Of a stretch of 64,000 nucleotides of DNA, positions 47,381 to 60,868 are shown one piece after another; position 1 is the stretch's first letter, and the number at the start of each line of letters is the position of its first letter. The notes below the pieces were generated by a model. It saw nothing but the letters and a program-made list of their open reading frames with translations. It was not told the origin of the DNA and made no database searches. The position numbers were made by a program, and so were the translations under genes. Source of the stretch: Plectrocnemia conspersa (Eukaryota; Arthropoda; Insecta; Trichoptera; Polycentropodidae); the NCBI GenBank assembly GCA_009617715.1, contig VTFK01000118.1, positions 1 through 64,000 on the forward strand, written 5' to 3'.

Positions 47381-49489
47381 ACAATTTCAACGTTGTAATC
47401 AAATTTTGACAAAAAATCCTGTGCAAGATGAAAAACTTTATTGAATTACATTTACGATATATATTTTCGAATAAAGAATTAAAAGTTATATACACATTTC
47501 ATCCAAACATGAACTTAAATTTTATGGCACAATGAATGAATAAATTATATGAATGTGAAGTTACATTTTCACTGGCCTTTCAGTGATATTATATGCGAAT
47601 ATATTTTTACCGTTAAAAAATTCTAATATCAAAAATTAATTTAACTGAAACTTTGGGTTTGCCTAAACGAACTAAGCACACCTAAAAATTAAACTTAGTT
47701 TTAGAACTTTTTTTAGGTGAGGTTTGCGGTTGGCATAAGTATGTTGAATATTGTAGTATTACTATTGAACGATGTGAAGTTACAATTCTATAAATATCTG
47801 ATCACGTGGATATACATACATGTATCCAGACCATTTTAACTGATATTAAGCAGTGAACTTATAAATCTATTGTTTAATACATTTTAACTGGCTGATTTAG
47901 TGAAATTATATTTTTAGTAAATAAATTAAAGTTTTACTGATTATTCACATTCACTGAAACATATACAAAAACAAGTAATTTATGGGAGATATTTGAATAG
48001 TTTTTATAAGATTTTTAAAGAATAGATTTTATTTAGTTGTATTGAAACTGCTTTTTTGCTGGGGTCTGTGTGAAATATCAGTTCTTTAAGCATATGTATA
48101 AAATATAAGTGTCCATTCAAAAGCATGTCTATAATTTTAAGGTTCGTTTAGTAAAAAAATAAACTATTGCTGAGATTCATTGCCAATTTGTTTCTAATTA
48201 TAATACTAACATACTACGTGTTTTAAACACACTTTCAAAATATGCAGTAAATTGTAAACAAGTATAAGTTATGTTTATTATAAAGAAATAAGTGTAAATG
48301 TAATATGTTGTTACTGATAAACTCGTTAAAAAATAATGATAATAAAAGTAACCAAAACTTTATTTTACCTTTATAGGAATCTCGTCTCTCTTTTTGGTAC
48401 TTAAAACGTGCAAATTTTCTGATGTCTATATATTTTGGTAGTCATTTCACAATGACTAGTTCTTTATTAAACGTTATTAAAAAAAACAATTTTATACGTC
48501 AGCAAGTTATACGACAATATCGAAGGTTCTATATGGATGTCTAGAAAATCATAGATAGGGATTATATAATTATATATCCGCCTTTCATAAATACAGTTGT
48601 GCAAGTACGATTATTATGCTTTTTTTTATATCGTTGTAAAACTATATAGCTAGAATTTTAATTTTAATTAGCTTATAAATGGTCACAGTAATTATTTGTT
48701 ATGGTATTTCGTTCTTGTTTATATAAATATATTTTGATACTATTTTTTTTTTTCATCTCGAAAACTTCTAAAATTTTAATGAGTTTTGGTATTTTAAAAC
48801 AAAAGCCATTAATAATTAAAGTGAAAGAACTAATAATTGACTATTTAAAAAAATACTTAGGTATTAATAATAATTATGGTTTTAATTCTTTATTCGGCAG
48901 TATACAAATATTACTGTAACATATAATTATTACTGTAACATATAATTATATTTAAATTTTCCAAAATAGTATATGAAAAAAAAAATAATATACAATTTCT
49001 CAGAGGCATATAAGTTTAATTTCCTTACTTGTTAAAGGAAACTAATGATTTGAATATATGTATACTACAAAATTATTAGTTAGTTTGTTTATGCGAAATA
49101 TTTTTAGTAATTTCTAGTAAAAGAGTAATAAAATTGTTGCTGTTGCATAGTCTTATGTATTTTTGTAAGTTACTTGCTATTTCAATTTAATGTACATAGG
49201 TATATGGGTCGTATTAGCAGCAAGCTCTTCAAAGCTGAAGCTAAGAAATATAAATTCTTTCGGATAAATATTAATAAATGTATGTCTTAAAATCAGTTGT
49301 TCGTTATATTTGCTTAACAAATAAAATTATTTAAAAATAGGTTTAAATATATGTACGTTTTTTTTTCTACTGTCAATGATTAATAATATCTATATCATTA
49401 CAATAATATGAAAATCTTTTTTTTTTTCATATAAATATATTTATTTAAATATATGGGTACAGTATTTGTCATCATGAACGAAATGCCAT
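47381..49489. other. AT-rich spacer
   Basis: No gene. It contains the 19-bp tandem duplication listed separately. Confidence 0.45.
48910..48947. repeat. Perfect 19-bp tandem duplication
   Basis: ATTACTGTAACATATAATT occurs twice in direct succession. Confidence 0.85.
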
Positions 49490-49650
49490 TTTGTTTGTAG
49501 CATATCTGAGCCCCATACCACAGACCAACCCATTCTTTATGGTTTTCCACATTTAGCTGGCAGGTGCGGAAAGGCACTTTTCCCCGAAAAAAAATGGATT
49601 AAATGAAGTGGTGAACCGAGGGTGTATTTGGACTGTTTGCCGAGCTCCCT
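49490..49650. other. Short GC-richer patch
   Basis: About 160 bp of mixed composition containing GGCAGGTGCGG and CCGAGCTCCC. No coding or RNA signature seen. Confidence 0.3.
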
Positions 49651-50519
49651 TTTTATTGTATTTTATTTTAATTTTATAATATAAAATTAAATGTTATAAA
49701 CGATCTATTGCTAATATCTGATGACACGATTAGATATTATTATTTTTATACTTAATCGATAATGCTTTTGAAATATTTGATATATAGATAGATCAAACCG
49801 AATTAAATTAAATTGTTTTTTGTATTATAAGGTAAAATGTAATATTTTAATATTACAACGATTATGATATTGTTAGGAATTTGATTGATTGTTTCTTTAT
49901 CTTCGTTTGCTGATGATACGTGAAATACATAGAAGCTGATGTTCAAAGCGATAATATGTATTATAATATATCAAGTGATTCTATAAATCCGTTCGTATTA
50001 ACACTATATGAAGGTTTTCATTGATAAGTTTGATATAATAACGCTGACATCAATATTTTCTATTGTTTTAAACACATTTACATGTAGTCAGTTTATCCAG
50101 ATTATCCTACATACATGATATATACGGTTTTTTAGTCGATAATCGGCACGTTTTGAGTAGAAACGCATCTTCCATGGCATAAAAAAATAGTATTTTTTTC
50201 AATAATTGCACAAATTAATTTTTATAATATATTGTAGATAATGCACGAATGAAAGCATGTATTTTTACCAGATATATAGAAGAATAATTAAATAATATAA
50301 AGCAAGTAATGAAAAATATACTTGAATGGCATAAAAAAATAGTTATTGGTTTCTTTGATTGTTGCATTGCATTTTTTTTTATTATAGTACCTACAAGTTT
50401 TATTATCTTATATTTGTTTGTAAGGAAGTGCAAACATTTTCACCTAAATTATATCACATCACGTACGCACTTATTTTTTGTAGCTATTGTTTTTTTTTAC
50501 GGCGATGATTAATTACACT
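49651..50519. other. AT-rich spacer
   Basis: No supported feature. Confidence 0.45.
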
Positions 50520-50830
50520 TTTGGTATCGAGATTTGCGACTGTATGTACACACTGTACATTATCTAAATATCTCTCTCTCCCTGTGTTTGCGTCCGTGAT
50601 AAACTGTGTTACTTGACATGATTAATATGTTATGACTGTCACTCGGTGATGTATCGTAATTAATCATTCAGAATTTTATCTCAAGTACTCGTGTTCATGT
50701 CACGATAGGCTACTTGGGCTATTATGGATTATTTCCGCCGTATCTTTTGGTCACGTCCCAACACTCGACGAACAACAGGTCACATTATTTGTGGACCGTG
50801 TAAATAATAAATTGATATCTATTCATCTTT
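50520..50830. promoter_or_regulatory. Island with opposed TGATTAAT sites
   Basis: TGATTAAT at 50619-50626 (plus) and 50659-50666 (minus), 40 bp apart, in moderately G+C-rich DNA. Candidate regulatory element. Confidence 0.35.
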
Positions 50831-52319
50831 GGCTTTGGTCTGAACATTTATTTTGATATAAAGATTAGATTAACGCTCGTCTTCTTAGAATACTTTATTT
50901 ATTTTAAGATAATTAGTGTAATTCATTTTTCAATAAGTTCTCGTCAAATGTATTACTCTTAATTAAATCAAGAAATATGAGATAATAAATTCCGAAGAAG
51001 ATTTATATAAAAATAAAACTTGTTTGCACATTTATTTCATTTTTATATAAATATTATATTTAGATTGGTCAACTTCTGACTTCTTATTAAAATATTTTTT
51101 TATAGAGGCAGATAGATTTTAATACACATTGTGTACTTTTTAATAAAATGTGAGTAGTTGATAAAAATTATATGGAATAAACAATAATAAAAAATAAAAA
51201 TATATATTTATTCAATAATATGTCAATTAAGTATTTTAATGCTATTTCCTTCTTTGAATAAGGTATTAATTTTTTATCTTAGGTTAATTATAATTATCCT
51301 TTATTTCTAGCCTTTCTTAATAAAAAAAATACTTTAAATATTGTTAATTGTATATAAAAATATTTTTGTAATTTCTTCCAAATGTTATTTTAAAACTTTT
51401 TTAATACAACTTGCGCTAATTTATTAGAAATTCAGTAAAAACATTTTTTTTTATTAAGATTTCCTGCCAATTTCAGCCTATTTGTTTTACTTCATTGGAG
51501 ATGATGAAAAAAGTAAAAAATACCAATTATCTTATTTATAATTTTTTTGCTGAATATATTTGTTGCTAATTATTAGAGTTTTTAATACCAAAAATGTACG
51601 AAATAGCTCAATAATAATTAATCATCACAGCTCATTCATAAGATTAGGAAAATCTAGGTAAATATCGCCCAATTTTAGCCATTTTTGTTTGCGAAATTAT
51701 TTTTTATTTCTTTATGATATTTAACAGTCATGAGTATTACAAAAAATAGTAAATAAACAACGTAATAAATTTTTTTTATTATAAATACCAAAATTTTATA
51801 AATTACTCATTTTTTTGTGGACTTTATAAATGGCTATTATTATTTTCTTATTCTTTTTTATTTTAAGTTTGTATCATTTTATTTATAATGTTTTTTTTAT
51901 TAATACATTAACCAAAATTAATTGTAGTATAATATTTCAAAATTAAACTAAATACATATTTAAAATGTAAAAACAAAATTGATACCTTTTAATACTAAGA
52001 TAAAAATATGTTTTTTTGTATGAACCTGTATTTATTTTTTAACTGTAACTTTTGATTCTTTAAAATCGTAAAAAAATAAGTATTTGATTATTGTATCGTT
52101 AACTATTTGCTATCAACGATCACATATGATGTGCTTCTATTTGCTTTTTCCTACTTATTTTTAAGAAGATAAAAAAACATATTTTTATTATTCGAATTAC
52201 ATAATTTATAGATTGATATTTATTCTGAGTCTGATTAAATTTTAATTTTACTACATTTTTAATTAACTTTATTTTAATAAAGTATTTCATATACATATTA
52301 TTTGCTTTACTTTAAAATA
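50831..52319. other. Very AT-rich spacer
   Basis: Among the most A+T-rich parts of the window; no feature. Confidence 0.5.
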
Positions 52320-53440
52320 CTCATAGAGCTTAATTCCCACGAACCAATCGAGCCAATCGATAACAGACGGAAGACCGTCTTTCACAAAACTAACGTTGCA
52401 CAATAATGTTTCTAGTATAGATAAGGGCTATTATAAAGTTTCAAGGAATGAGAAAACGGAATATGTATTGTCATAGAAAAAAAAACCTTAAATGTACTGC
52501 AGAAAATTGCTATTATATTATGTAGAGAAAGATCAGCAAGCGTAAAACCAGAGCGGTTTTAAATGAAATTTAATAGGCTAAAAAAGGCAGCTAAATGGCT
52601 TTTAGAACTTTTTATTCAAAGCGTTAATTTTGGGTTAAAAATTAGAAATACGTAACAGACAAGGAAGATGATTGAGACCTACAAAGTCTAGTGAACGATC
52701 GACCCTAAGACCCAGCCGATATCCAGCCTTTCTGCGACTTGGCTAAGCAGTGATACATATTTCAGACTCATTGGAGCGACAAGCAACAATATTGTAGTCA
52801 CTTCCTTATCTGTTTATCTCACGTACAAATATGTGTATGGATTACATCAGCTTATGTAGAATAATTTAAGCGCTAGACTTTTGGGATAAAAAATATTCAT
52901 AAAACCGCATTAATTGGAGAACCAGTGTATATATTTTAACTGACACTATATATAGGTGCAATACAAATGGGTTTATGGCAGACAATCATATTGTTGGAAT
53001 GTAGGAAAACCGCAGGGACAGCGCCCCAAGCGGTCAACATCATTAACTAGCACGTTTTCCACGCTTGCGGTTTTGTGAAACAGATATCGTGTACAACACG
53101 TACGAGCAAACATCTAACACGATAAACAAAGTGTACATATAGCAAGTTGAAGTAATGTAGAATGAAGTCAGGCATAAATTTTACTTTTTTTGCCAATCTC
53201 TCCGCCTCATTTTTCAGCATCGTTCCGGTGGTGTCGCCGGTTTTCGCAACTAATGGAAAAATGGCGTGACGATGCAGACACGGTCGCCGAATCGATTCGA
53301 CAATCTTGAATGATTTATAGTTTTTAATTCTAGCGTTTGGGACTAATTGACGTTGCGGGGAGGGCCTTCGATCTTCGCCACCACTGCGGTAAATTACCTC
53401 TGGTCAATAAAAAAAACAGGGGTGGTTCAGACAAATAAAA
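52320..53440. promoter_or_regulatory. Broad mixed region with islands
   Basis: G+C-richer patches at about 52330-52400, 52670-52800, 52980-53110 and 53200-53410. TGATTTATAG lies at 53311-53320, sharing the 13-mer GAATGATTTATAG with 17201-17212 apart from the first base context. No coding frame is supported. Confidence 0.33.
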
Positions 53441-53750
53441 TCTGACGTGATCAGCAAATGTAATTTATTAAAAATATTTTTTTACCAAACTACTAATGAG
53501 AACTGATGCTCGACTTTTAGTATAAAATAGTTCAAAAGATAAGCCAGAAGACTATCAGTATTTTTTTTAATTATATGTTGCAAATGATAATAATATCAGT
53601 GATAAAACATTCTATATCATTAGTGTTTCGTAAATATTATATTTTTATATATTGTAAAATAAAAAATATGCTTTAAATATATTATAATTTTTGTAGAAGT
53701 TCTCTCTCTATATTTCTTTGCGTATTTGGCGAGTAGTAAAAAATATATAT
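53441..53750. other. AT-rich spacer
   Basis: No supported feature. Confidence 0.45.
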
Positions 53751-54066
53751 TTTAAAGCTTAATCCGCGTTGTTGGTTTAACCAAAGCAAAGGTTTTTGCG
53801 TCTTGCGGTTAGTTTAGCCTACACTCGCTCGCCCCCGACGTCATCAATTATGTCTGAAGGCAGTTTCCACCAGAATGAACTTCACTCTTCACGCGGAAAA
53901 TATTACTTTTCCACCGCTCGCTACACGAGAGCGCGCTAAATAATTCACAAAGCGAATTTGCCAGTAATTCAAAGCTTCGTTTATGTTTTTTTCTTCCTCT
54001 CGCCAGAAAAATTCGCACACTAATAACAATGAAAATTTGACGTAGATTGTTGGTCGAGAGGTTAAA
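53751..54066 (+). promoter_or_regulatory. GC-rich region upstream of possible exon
   Basis: CpG-rich sequence with GACGTCATC (CRE-like) near 53838. It precedes the 139-codon frame by up to 300 bp and could be its promoter. This is inference from position only. Confidence 0.28.
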
Positions 54067-54486
54067 ATGTTTTTCCCTTATGCCGACGTTTCCCTCGGGG
54101 ACTTGTCAACCTGTCAGAGTAAGATTGAACTGCCGAAAGAAAAGCAGAAGACGGTTTCCGGAACGACGGGATGCTTCCGGGATAGCTTCCCACCGAGCTT
54201 TTCACCCCCCCTAAGGTCGATCTTTCTTGTCTCGGGTCTAGGAAGCTGTCCGACCGAGTCGTTTCCCTGCGGGCAATTTGCGGGACGAGACCTCAAAAAG
54301 CGAGAAACCACACTGAAAAAAACTCGGCACCGGGAAAACTTCAATTATTCGCAATTGACACGAAACGAATTGGATACGGCTGTTCGTTCCGAGTTTTCTT
54401 TCGTTGAATATTTTCATTGTTCGCTTCTCGTGACGAGCAACAATAAAGCGGCTGTGTTGCATGTGGAATTTTCTTCGAAACGGTAA
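54067..54486 (+). CDS. Uncharacterised 139-codon frame ending at a splice-donor consensus
   Basis: One of the longest open frames outside transposons. It reads MFFPYADVSLGDLST onward, is rich in S, F and K, and has no recognised domain, signal peptide or membrane segment. Its stop codon TAA lies inside ACG-GTAAGT at 54482-54490, a near-ideal splice donor. The open frame therefore ends exactly where an exon could end. It might be a first coding exon or a 5' UTR exon that is open by chance in G+C-rich DNA. The opposite strand also carries frames of 76 and 98 codons here, so coding status is weak. No acceptor exon was identified downstream. Confidence 0.25.
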   Translation: MFFPYADVSLGDLSTCQSKIELPKEKQKTVSGTTGCFRDSFPPSFSPPLRSIFLVSGLGSCPTESFPCGQFAGRDLKKRETTLKKTRHRENFNYSQLTRNELDTAVRSEFSFVEYFHCSLLVTSNNKAAVLHVEFSSKR

Positions 54487-54490
54487 GTGT

Positions 54491-55069
54491 CGTGTTATAT
54501 TACTGGCGCCTGAGTAAATAAGAAATGCATTCATTCCACTTTTTATTTAGATGCATGCATGTTATTGATGTAAATATATGTGTACAACATCTACTAAACA
54601 AATTCAAAATGTTAAAAGTCGTATTTTCATATAATTTAATATATAAATAACATAAACTTGTACGTAGAATTCGTTTTAATGACGTCAGCGGTAAAGTTGT
54701 TGTTGTTAAATTGTCTTTTAAATTTATCATAAGTTTTACAAAGTTTCCTCTCTTGTCGCAAAAATATTTTTTAACATTTACTAAAATATACATATTTCTG
54801 TGGATATATTTTAAAGTCATATCTGGTAATTTCCGAAGCGTATATATCATATTTTCATAAAAATTTACATGCTCCAAACATATCTGATTATTAGTTTACA
54901 TTCCAAACAATAACGCGACTGCTATATGTCATACGACATATACAATTTCTGCGAATAATTTTAATGGCTGGAATTATACATGTATTTGTAATAATATTTA
55001 CTGTTTAGCTTATAATTGATTCATGTATTCAAAATAAGTAGTTTAATCTAAATAAATATATAATTTAAA
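54491..55069. other. AT-rich spacer
   Basis: A 125-codon minus-strand frame (54500-54877) exists, but its composition is that of AT-rich non-coding DNA. Confidence 0.4.
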
Positions 55070-55345
55070 CCAATCGCGTAAAGCGGAAGTAACGTGCGAA
55101 AAAAGCGATTTACGTTAAGTGCACAAGAGGACGCCGAAGTCCACAGAGGTCCTAATTGTCTGGGTGCCTCTGGGGGGCAAGTAACAGGTAAGCGCCTCGA
55201 GAGTGATGTATAGGGAGGGTCACACCCCAAGCACCCTAGATCCACCATCCGTCTTGGCCCCGTTCGCCACGCTTGACCTGCCGCCCGTGGTCATTTGTTT
55301 TCCTGGACGCCGTAAAAGCCTCCGACTCCAAGGCTCGTTTCCTGT
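55070..55345. promoter_or_regulatory. GC-rich island
   Basis: Includes AACAGGTAAGCG, which fits a splice donor, and G/C runs. No supported frame. Regulatory island or non-coding exon. Confidence 0.33.
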
Positions 55346-56939
55346 AACATGATCGTGTTAAAAAAATAACAACATCTACGAAAAATAAATAAAATATTTT
55401 ATTTTTATTAAGAATAAACTAAAAAATATTGAAATATGTTTTATATAAGATAAATAAATACTCACTCTGTGACCAAATGTCTCATCTTTCATATTGCTGA
55501 TTTAAGACAAAATGTTGATGGGCTAATTGCATCAAGTTTTGGGCACACCCACAAAATATGCTTACGCATAAAAACTAAAAATACCAGGTGACCACTTTCG
55601 GCGAGCATGAACAAGAGGTAAAATAACAATAGTGTATTTTCTCGCATCCTTTCCAAACAAAGAGTTTTACATACAAGTTTTTCCTATTATTTAAGAGTGA
55701 TTAGCGCCTCAGCACGGATGTGCTAATAGGTGTTCTGTAAAATATTAACAATTAATAACGCAATGGTTTAGCTTCGAGTTCTCTCTTCTCGATCTCTTTC
55801 ATTGTTAATGTCTTACTTTCGAGACTAGTATTTCTTTTAATTTTCTCGAAATTGTCGAATGACTTCAAAGTTAATTTTGCAAGTAATTGGAACCCCTACA
55901 TGTATTTTTTATTTATTTCAAACAATATATTCCTTAATCGGCTGTATACATATATAGCTGTATATGTTTTAAATTTTCTAGAACTTCTAATTCTTTAAAA
56001 TTCACTTTTTTTAACACAGTTTCGGTTTCTAATTCTTGACGAAAATTATTATGCTTGATAAATATTTATTTTACAACATTACACAAAAATATTAATAAAA
56101 CACTTAGCTAAGTGTTCTTATGTTTCTAAGGCAATATGTGCTTTGACTTTGAGGTACAATATCATTAGAATAATTTAAAAACATATATACAATATTTGCG
56201 TTAACACAGTCAGTTCGAGAGCAATCCATTTCATCATTATTCATAATTGAAAAAGAGATGGAAAGTTTGAGTTTACGCCCTTACTTACACAAATAGGGTA
56301 TAGTAAGCCTAAATAATAGCCGTGGTGAGATTCTTAAAACGAATTCATATATGTCTGAGCATATATTCAATCCAGTAACTGATATTTTTATAACCTTTTC
56401 ATAAACATAAACCGTAATGAACATTCAAGAATGATTTGCAAACATGTCCAAGGCAGTGAATGATGCTATACATAAATTTATAAAGTAAGGTAAAAAGCTT
56501 AATAGTTTAATGTTAACTACATATTTTAAAAGTAGTTTGTGCTTAAATAAGTTTATATATTTTAAAAGTAGTTTGTATTATACTTGAATTTATGTATGTA
56601 TATAGGTTTATTTTATTTTCACCTATTCTTCAAGACTAACAATATTAAATCGATCATTGCTCTAACATTAAAATATTTAAAACAAATTAATCACGTAAGT
56701 CAAAGTATTGGGTACAATATTTCCACGAGAAAATTAAAATTCTAATAACCATTTAATTAAATGAAAAATTCACCTGAAAACCTCAAAATTAAAATCATTG
56801 CATCAAGATAGGATTTCAACCAATATTTTTCTTGCTTCATTTGATATATTTGAGTTTATTTCAGTGTCAATAAAACATTTTTCGAACAGATACCTCTTTC
56901 ACCCTCACTCTTTTTCCTGTGTGTCTAACTTTCTTTTTT
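55346..56939. other. AT-rich spacer
   Basis: Mainly AT-rich. A short direct repeat TATATTTTAAAAGTAGTTTG-like pair lies near 56520-56580. No gene. Confidence 0.4.
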
Positions 56940-57085
56940 TTCTCATTACGGAGGGTTGCACATCTCAATTAATCATCGTCGGAGCGAGCGTGCGTCGAAG
57001 CGAAAGTGTTTTCGAAGCAGAACTCTCTGATCCGATTTATTTAACTTTGTTAGTTATTTGCCGGGGGGAGAAAGGGTTAATTTAA
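56940..57085. promoter_or_regulatory. Small GC-rich island
   Basis: CpG-rich segment within a 95-codon plus-strand frame lacking any domain. Ends with GGGGGGAGAAAGGGTTAA. Confidence 0.28.
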
Positions 57086-57539
57086 CCGTCTGCCATTTAT
57101 ACCTTGCTTAAAATTTAATAAAGTTTTCGTACATATATTCGCTTTCCAAAGTGCAATTCTGTTTAAATATTTTATTTATTGTTTTCGAGAGAATTTCGTA
57201 ACGATCAAGAATAAATTAAATCAGTTTTTATCATTATTATTAAATTTACTATAATTAACTGAAAAACAGAACTAATATATTTAACAATCATATGTTTAAA
57301 AGGGACTACTATATAATAGAATACTGTGTATTTTAAATTTATTTTTGAAATATTAAACTTATCTACTTACTGTATCTATAAATACGTACACATCCTTACA
57401 ATGGGTTAAGCTGAACATTTAATAGATAAAACCATAATATTTTTTTCGGAATTTAGTATTGATATTATTGTTTCTCTCACACATTTATTTTTTATATTTT
57501 TTCAAAACATCTCTCACGCCATTTAAGCGTTTCGTATAT
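57086..57539. other. AT-rich spacer
   Basis: No supported feature. Confidence 0.45.
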
Positions 57540-57830
57540 AAGGAAGAGTGTGTCCAGCCTACGCCTGTGATTTTACGTGTCACGATTCGCATTTTGGCCC
57601 TTAACATCTCTCGTGTCCGCAACATTGACGTACTAAATCCCGCACGTGACGAAGACGCGACACGTGACCTGCGCGGACCCCTGGTTTTACGTGACCCGTA
57701 GACGGAAGAAATCCACCCTCGACGTATCTGTAAATAATCAACTCCTTCAAGGAGAAGGGACAATACATTCTCATTTGGCGGTGCTTGTTGCCAATTTACC
57801 GCCGGGGGATGATCCTATCACGTTTATTTA
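57540..57830. promoter_or_regulatory. GC-rich island with ACGTG cluster
   Basis: Within about 120 bp there are two CACGTGAC words (CACGTG at 57643-57648 and 57661-57666) and two TACGTG words (about 57574 and 57689). CACGTG is the canonical bHLH E-box and TACGTG the bHLH-PAS/Tango site. Frames on both strands lack domains. Strong candidate regulatory element. Confidence 0.42.
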
Positions 57831-59490
57831 TGTCCTTTCATTGAATAAAAAAACATTGAAGCTTTTAATAAAAATAAACACACTTGTATTGTATGTGTAA
57901 TAATTTATAGGCATACAACAATGAGACATAAAACTGTTACGTCCTTATTAGACGTGAATACCAATTGAGTGGTGTGCATTTGATATTTTATTTTTTTATG
58001 TTTCGATCATTGTATTGCAAAATTTGAATACAATGATCTATAAATATAAATGCAGCCACATTCGTTTATTCTATTCAGGTTTCTTATTGCAAACTCGGCG
58101 TCAATCAATAATCTTCTGAGAGACAGTAAGCTGACACTAAATATGCGTTTAATGACAAGTATACCAAACTTGTATCGTACATGGTGTATGCATATTTTAT
58201 ACTCAAATCCTATGATTAATATGCAAACATAAACCGCAAACTCATCTTAAGTGTGTTTACAAAATATAAGAAAGATATTAGGTGATTGAAGACGTCATAT
58301 GTTCAATAAATATGCATTGATATTATTTTTTATGTTATATTTTTATATGAAATATTGTAATATTTTTTTATCACAACATACTTGTACGTCAAAATAATTT
58401 TAGGACAAATAACTTCTGCGTTATTTATTTATTCGCCGATAAATGTATTTTTTTCATGTTATAAAAATATTTAAAAAATACTGCATTATATTTTGAATGT
58501 TAAATGATGTTTTAATATGTTAAAAAAAAATAAGATATATGACTAATACGACGTAGAAAGTCACAGAAAAGCAATTTTTAGATTATAAGCGCAACGTCGG
58601 ATAGATAAGTTTATGTTTAAAAATGTTTTATAAACATTATACCAAATTAATATGCTATTCATTTTTAAAAAATATTATATAAATAAAAAAGCTAATTTAA
58701 ATTAACATAAAAAACATAACTGAAACATAAAAAAAGATGCGAAACACTAAGGTTTCTATATGATTCGAGCCTAGATCTTTCATGTATGAAATATGTTATA
58801 AAATAATAGAAAATAAAATAATCTTTTAATAAAATATAATATAAAATATTAATATAAAAAACCCCATGTATCTAGAAAAATTACAAAAATATCGAATAAA
58901 AATAATAAAAATATTTATGATAGTATTAAGTTATCCGGAAAATAATTGTCCAGAATAAATCCAAATTATTAAATTATTATGAAAACAGATTTTTATCGTA
59001 AATATATATAAGACGAAGCAACAATAAATTAGGAAAAATTAGTTCATATGTATCTTAAGGAACCTGAAAATATATTATCTAACCCATAGACACTAAAGAC
59101 TAAGTGTTTAGTGTTTAAGGCAAGAAATTAAAGAGCTAAGAAATTAGATTGATTATTTTATGTTTCGAAAACGATAAAGTTAAGTTCAATTGCCAGTGAG
59201 AGAGTATTTTATATTTAGAATATAAACATGTTTTGTAAAATCAGATTTTAGATTTTTTTTTGAGTTTGTAAAAAGTATATTTAATTTTTTGATATATTTT
59301 TGGTTGACTAAATATAAAAAAATAGAAAGAAAAATACATGTTTTTGAAATAATATATAAGAATTCAAACACTTTTTTTTAAAAACGTGTGTTTTTGTATA
59401 AGCATTAGTTCATTATGTGCATAAGTAAGATACATAAATATTATCTAACGTCTGTTTATAATGTCACTCTTGAATTTCATTTTACCCACG
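57831..59490. other. AT-rich spacer
   Basis: No supported feature; long A/T runs. Confidence 0.45.
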
Positions 59491-60000
59491 TTCTGATTTA
59501 TATAAATTCCGAGAAGAACAAATACATTTTTTACCAATTTTTGTCCAGTCTTTGAAGACAATTTTTTGTGCGACCAACGGCGTTTAAGACACTTTCTCCT
59601 TCTTTCGGACAGTTACTTGACAAAGTGGCGTCGTCCAACATATTCTTAATTATTTTCTCGAGTCTCTTCTACGGTATTTTGATTAACGAGCACCGGACGC
59701 AGGCGTGAGGTGTAAGAGATTAATCATCCCACAAAAGAAATAGAGCGTCGGTCGTCAGCCGTCACCCGCAGGAAAAACGCTTAGAAAATGTAGACAAATG
59801 GGCCCAATTCTTTTCAACTGCCAGCCTTTTGGGAAAGGGAAGGCGAGAAGAAAGGAGACGAGCTTCACAAATACGCAACCGACGGACTATGAATACTAAT
59901 AATTAATTATCGCTCGGATGCCACTTTCTGTCCGCCGCTGCGGGTTAATCGCTCGTCCACGGCTACGTTACGTATCAGCGATTCTAAAATTCGCTGAGAC
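59491..60000. promoter_or_regulatory. GC-rich island with Exd-Hox-like sites
   Basis: About 500 bp of raised G+C with TGATTTAT at 59494-59501 and a minus-strand TGATTAAT at 59719-59726. No coding frame. Candidate enhancer. Confidence 0.4.
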
Positions 60001-60868
60001 TATTGGCTTTTTTGCTACATTAAAAAATAAAACAGCTGTTGTTATTAAGCTATTTTAAACACTTTAATTTGCTGTTAAGTCATTAGAAATCTGACATAAT
60101 TTACCATATTAATATGTCTTATATAAATAATTACTTCATCTAGATATGTATTTTAAAGACATCAGAAACATAATTGAAAAAAATATCCTATAAATATATT
60201 AATAAATAAAGTTTATTCGGGTTTTCAGGCTGAAAAAAGTGTGACATTACAGCTTAATAGAGACCGAAATAGATGGTGTATTTAATATATACGATTTATC
60301 ACAATATTGAAATAGTATCGTATATGTTTTCAAGTCTTCGCTTCAGTGAGTAGCTGGGGTTGTCGTTGTGACGTCATGGTCTTTATGCTTTCTTGACGAT
60401 CTGCTGATGTCTTGTGTCAATCAGCCTATACCCGAATCTGCCTTAATGTCTCTCCAAGGTCTGCCTTGATGTGCCCAAGTTCCACATCTTGTTTATATCG
60501 GTCGTTCGAGACAACTCTGTCGAATTTCAGATGAGGATATTCACAAACCAATTGTATCGCTTCAAAATGTATTAACACCTTAAGAAAAACACGGAAAACC
60601 AGATACTTTGGCGATCGGGAACCAGGGAGTTAAGGGTCAAATGTGATGGACGTATGGTTAAAAGTAGTGTCTCTAATGCGCGTTCTTCTTTATATACAAA
60701 GGGTTGCGCTATTTGGTGTCTGTTCAATATTTTCTATTGTTGACGCAGATCTTTTGTAAAACTGAGATATTTTTTTCCATGTAATGTATGAGTTTTTAGC
60801 ATATGTAAATGGGTTCATATTTTTGTATTATAAATATATTGTCTTTTCGTTGTTTAAGTAGTCGTTAT
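60001..60868. other. Spacer; mixed-composition patch at 60.3-60.8 kb
   Basis: 60320-60740 is more complex than background and lies directly upstream of the hAT fragment, so it could be 5' sequence of that element. No TIR was identified. Confidence 0.35.

Noticed and set aside
54500..54877. 125-codon minus-strand frame
   Set aside because: Low-complexity residue content typical of AT-rich non-coding DNA, and it overlaps no recognisable motif.
44390..55330. Repeated CTCCGACTCCAA-like words at 35.7, 44.6 and 55.3 kb
   Set aside because: Matches are 12 bases or shorter with no shared flanks, so no repeat family can be claimed.
58755..58785. GATTCGAGCC as a pol III B box
   Set aside because: No A box, no stems and a mismatch to the B-box consensus.
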